A stretch of 5,454 bases of DNA from Caldithrix sp. GTDB lineage: Bacteria; KSB1; UBA2214; DYKH01. This document shows, piece after piece, positions 5,293-5,454 of this stretch (position 1 is its first letter; each line of letters begins with the position of its first letter). Under the pieces are notes generated by a model that searched no databases, was not told the origin of the DNA, and was given only the letters and a program-made list of their open reading frames with translations. The position numbers and the translations under genes are program-made. The DNA is taken from positions 1 through 5,454 of the forward strand of contig DYKH01000292.1 of NCBI GenBank assembly GCA_020722685.1. The letters run 5' to 3'.

Positions 5293-5454
5293 ATGTTGCC
5301 GATTGTCCGAATACCATCTTTCATAGAACAGATATTACCTCATTTCTCTTCAATCTTCAACAAAAGTCAATTACCTCACTTTGCTGAGTATCTAACAGTC
5401 CTCATTGTCAGTGAGAACAAAACAGTTACCGGAATCAATGATAACTTTCTTAAC
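5293..5454 (+). CDS. Transposase, N-terminal fragment (IS4/IS701-like, truncated by the window edge)
   Basis: Fifty-four codons starting MLPIVRIPSF are open to the window end. The stretch from SIFNKSQLPHFAEYL to VSENKTVTGIND (residues 20-50) matches, from memory, the conserved N-terminal region of a common group of IS4-superfamily/IS701-like DDE transposases. This region precedes the catalytic core, so no Asp or Glu of the DDE triad can be inspected here. The protein would cut and rejoin the element ends. The start is fixed by AGGAGG and an extended -10 box. Nothing in the visible part indicates decay. Family placement is approximate. Confidence 0.75.
   Translation, partial: MLPIVRIPSFIEQILPHFSSIFNKSQLPHFAEYLTVLIVSENKTVTGINDNFLN

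Larger units (their letters stand above)
5216..5454 (+). mobile_element. Left end of an insertion sequence (partial, edge not defined)
   Basis: A transposase start with its own promoter and ribosome binding site marks the left end of an insertion sequence that continues beyond the window. The left boundary is a guess between the dehydrogenase ATG (5199) and about 5231. Terminal inverted repeats and target duplication cannot be determined without the right end. The orientation is divergent from the dehydrogenase gene. Confidence 0.5.

Overview
This is a bacterial chromosomal fragment with two complete genes on the minus strand and the left end of an insertion sequence running off the right edge on the plus strand. 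The lineage cannot be fixed from the sequence. A very large secreted GH123/DUF4091-type protein with several carbohydrate-binding domains is common in environmental polysaccharide degraders, such as Planctomycetota-like, Armatimonadota-like and other uncultured groups, so a soil or sediment bacterium of that kind is a reasonable but weak guess. The window shows no phage, CRISPR, rRNA or tRNA signal.

Layout from left to right. Bases 1-181 are non-coding apart from a possible start of another minus-strand gene at base 18, preceded by two AAGGAGGG boxes. They also hold a perfect 18-bp palindrome at 68-85. Bases 182-3700 (minus) encode a 1172-residue exported glycoside-hydrolase-like protein. Its order is signal peptide, jelly-roll carbohydrate-binding domain, discoidin-like domain, Ig-like sandwich, GH123 N-terminal domain, then a GH123/DUF4091 catalytic barrel interrupted by a second jelly-roll-like segment. 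Bases 3701-4050 are an intergenic spacer with short direct repeats and a C-rich hairpin of the dispersed-repeat type. Bases 4051-5199 (minus) encode a 382-residue group III iron-containing alcohol dehydrogenase with all four metal ligands. Bases 5200-5292 are a compact divergent control region. Base 5293 to the right edge is the first 54 codons of an IS4/IS701-like transposase with a strong Shine-Dalgarno sequence.

How the genes relate. The hydrolase and the dehydrogenase point the same way, but 350 bases separate them and they have no evident shared pathway, so I treat them as separate units. The dehydrogenase promoter (TTGCCA, 17 bp, TAATAT) ends only five bases before the ATG. This predicts a leaderless message, and its -35 box may lie in or beside the insertion sequence. 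The best 'second look' items are the nested, apparently rearranged carbohydrate-binding segment in the catalytic barrel and this promoter at the insertion-sequence junction. I found no clear evidence of a wholly new system.
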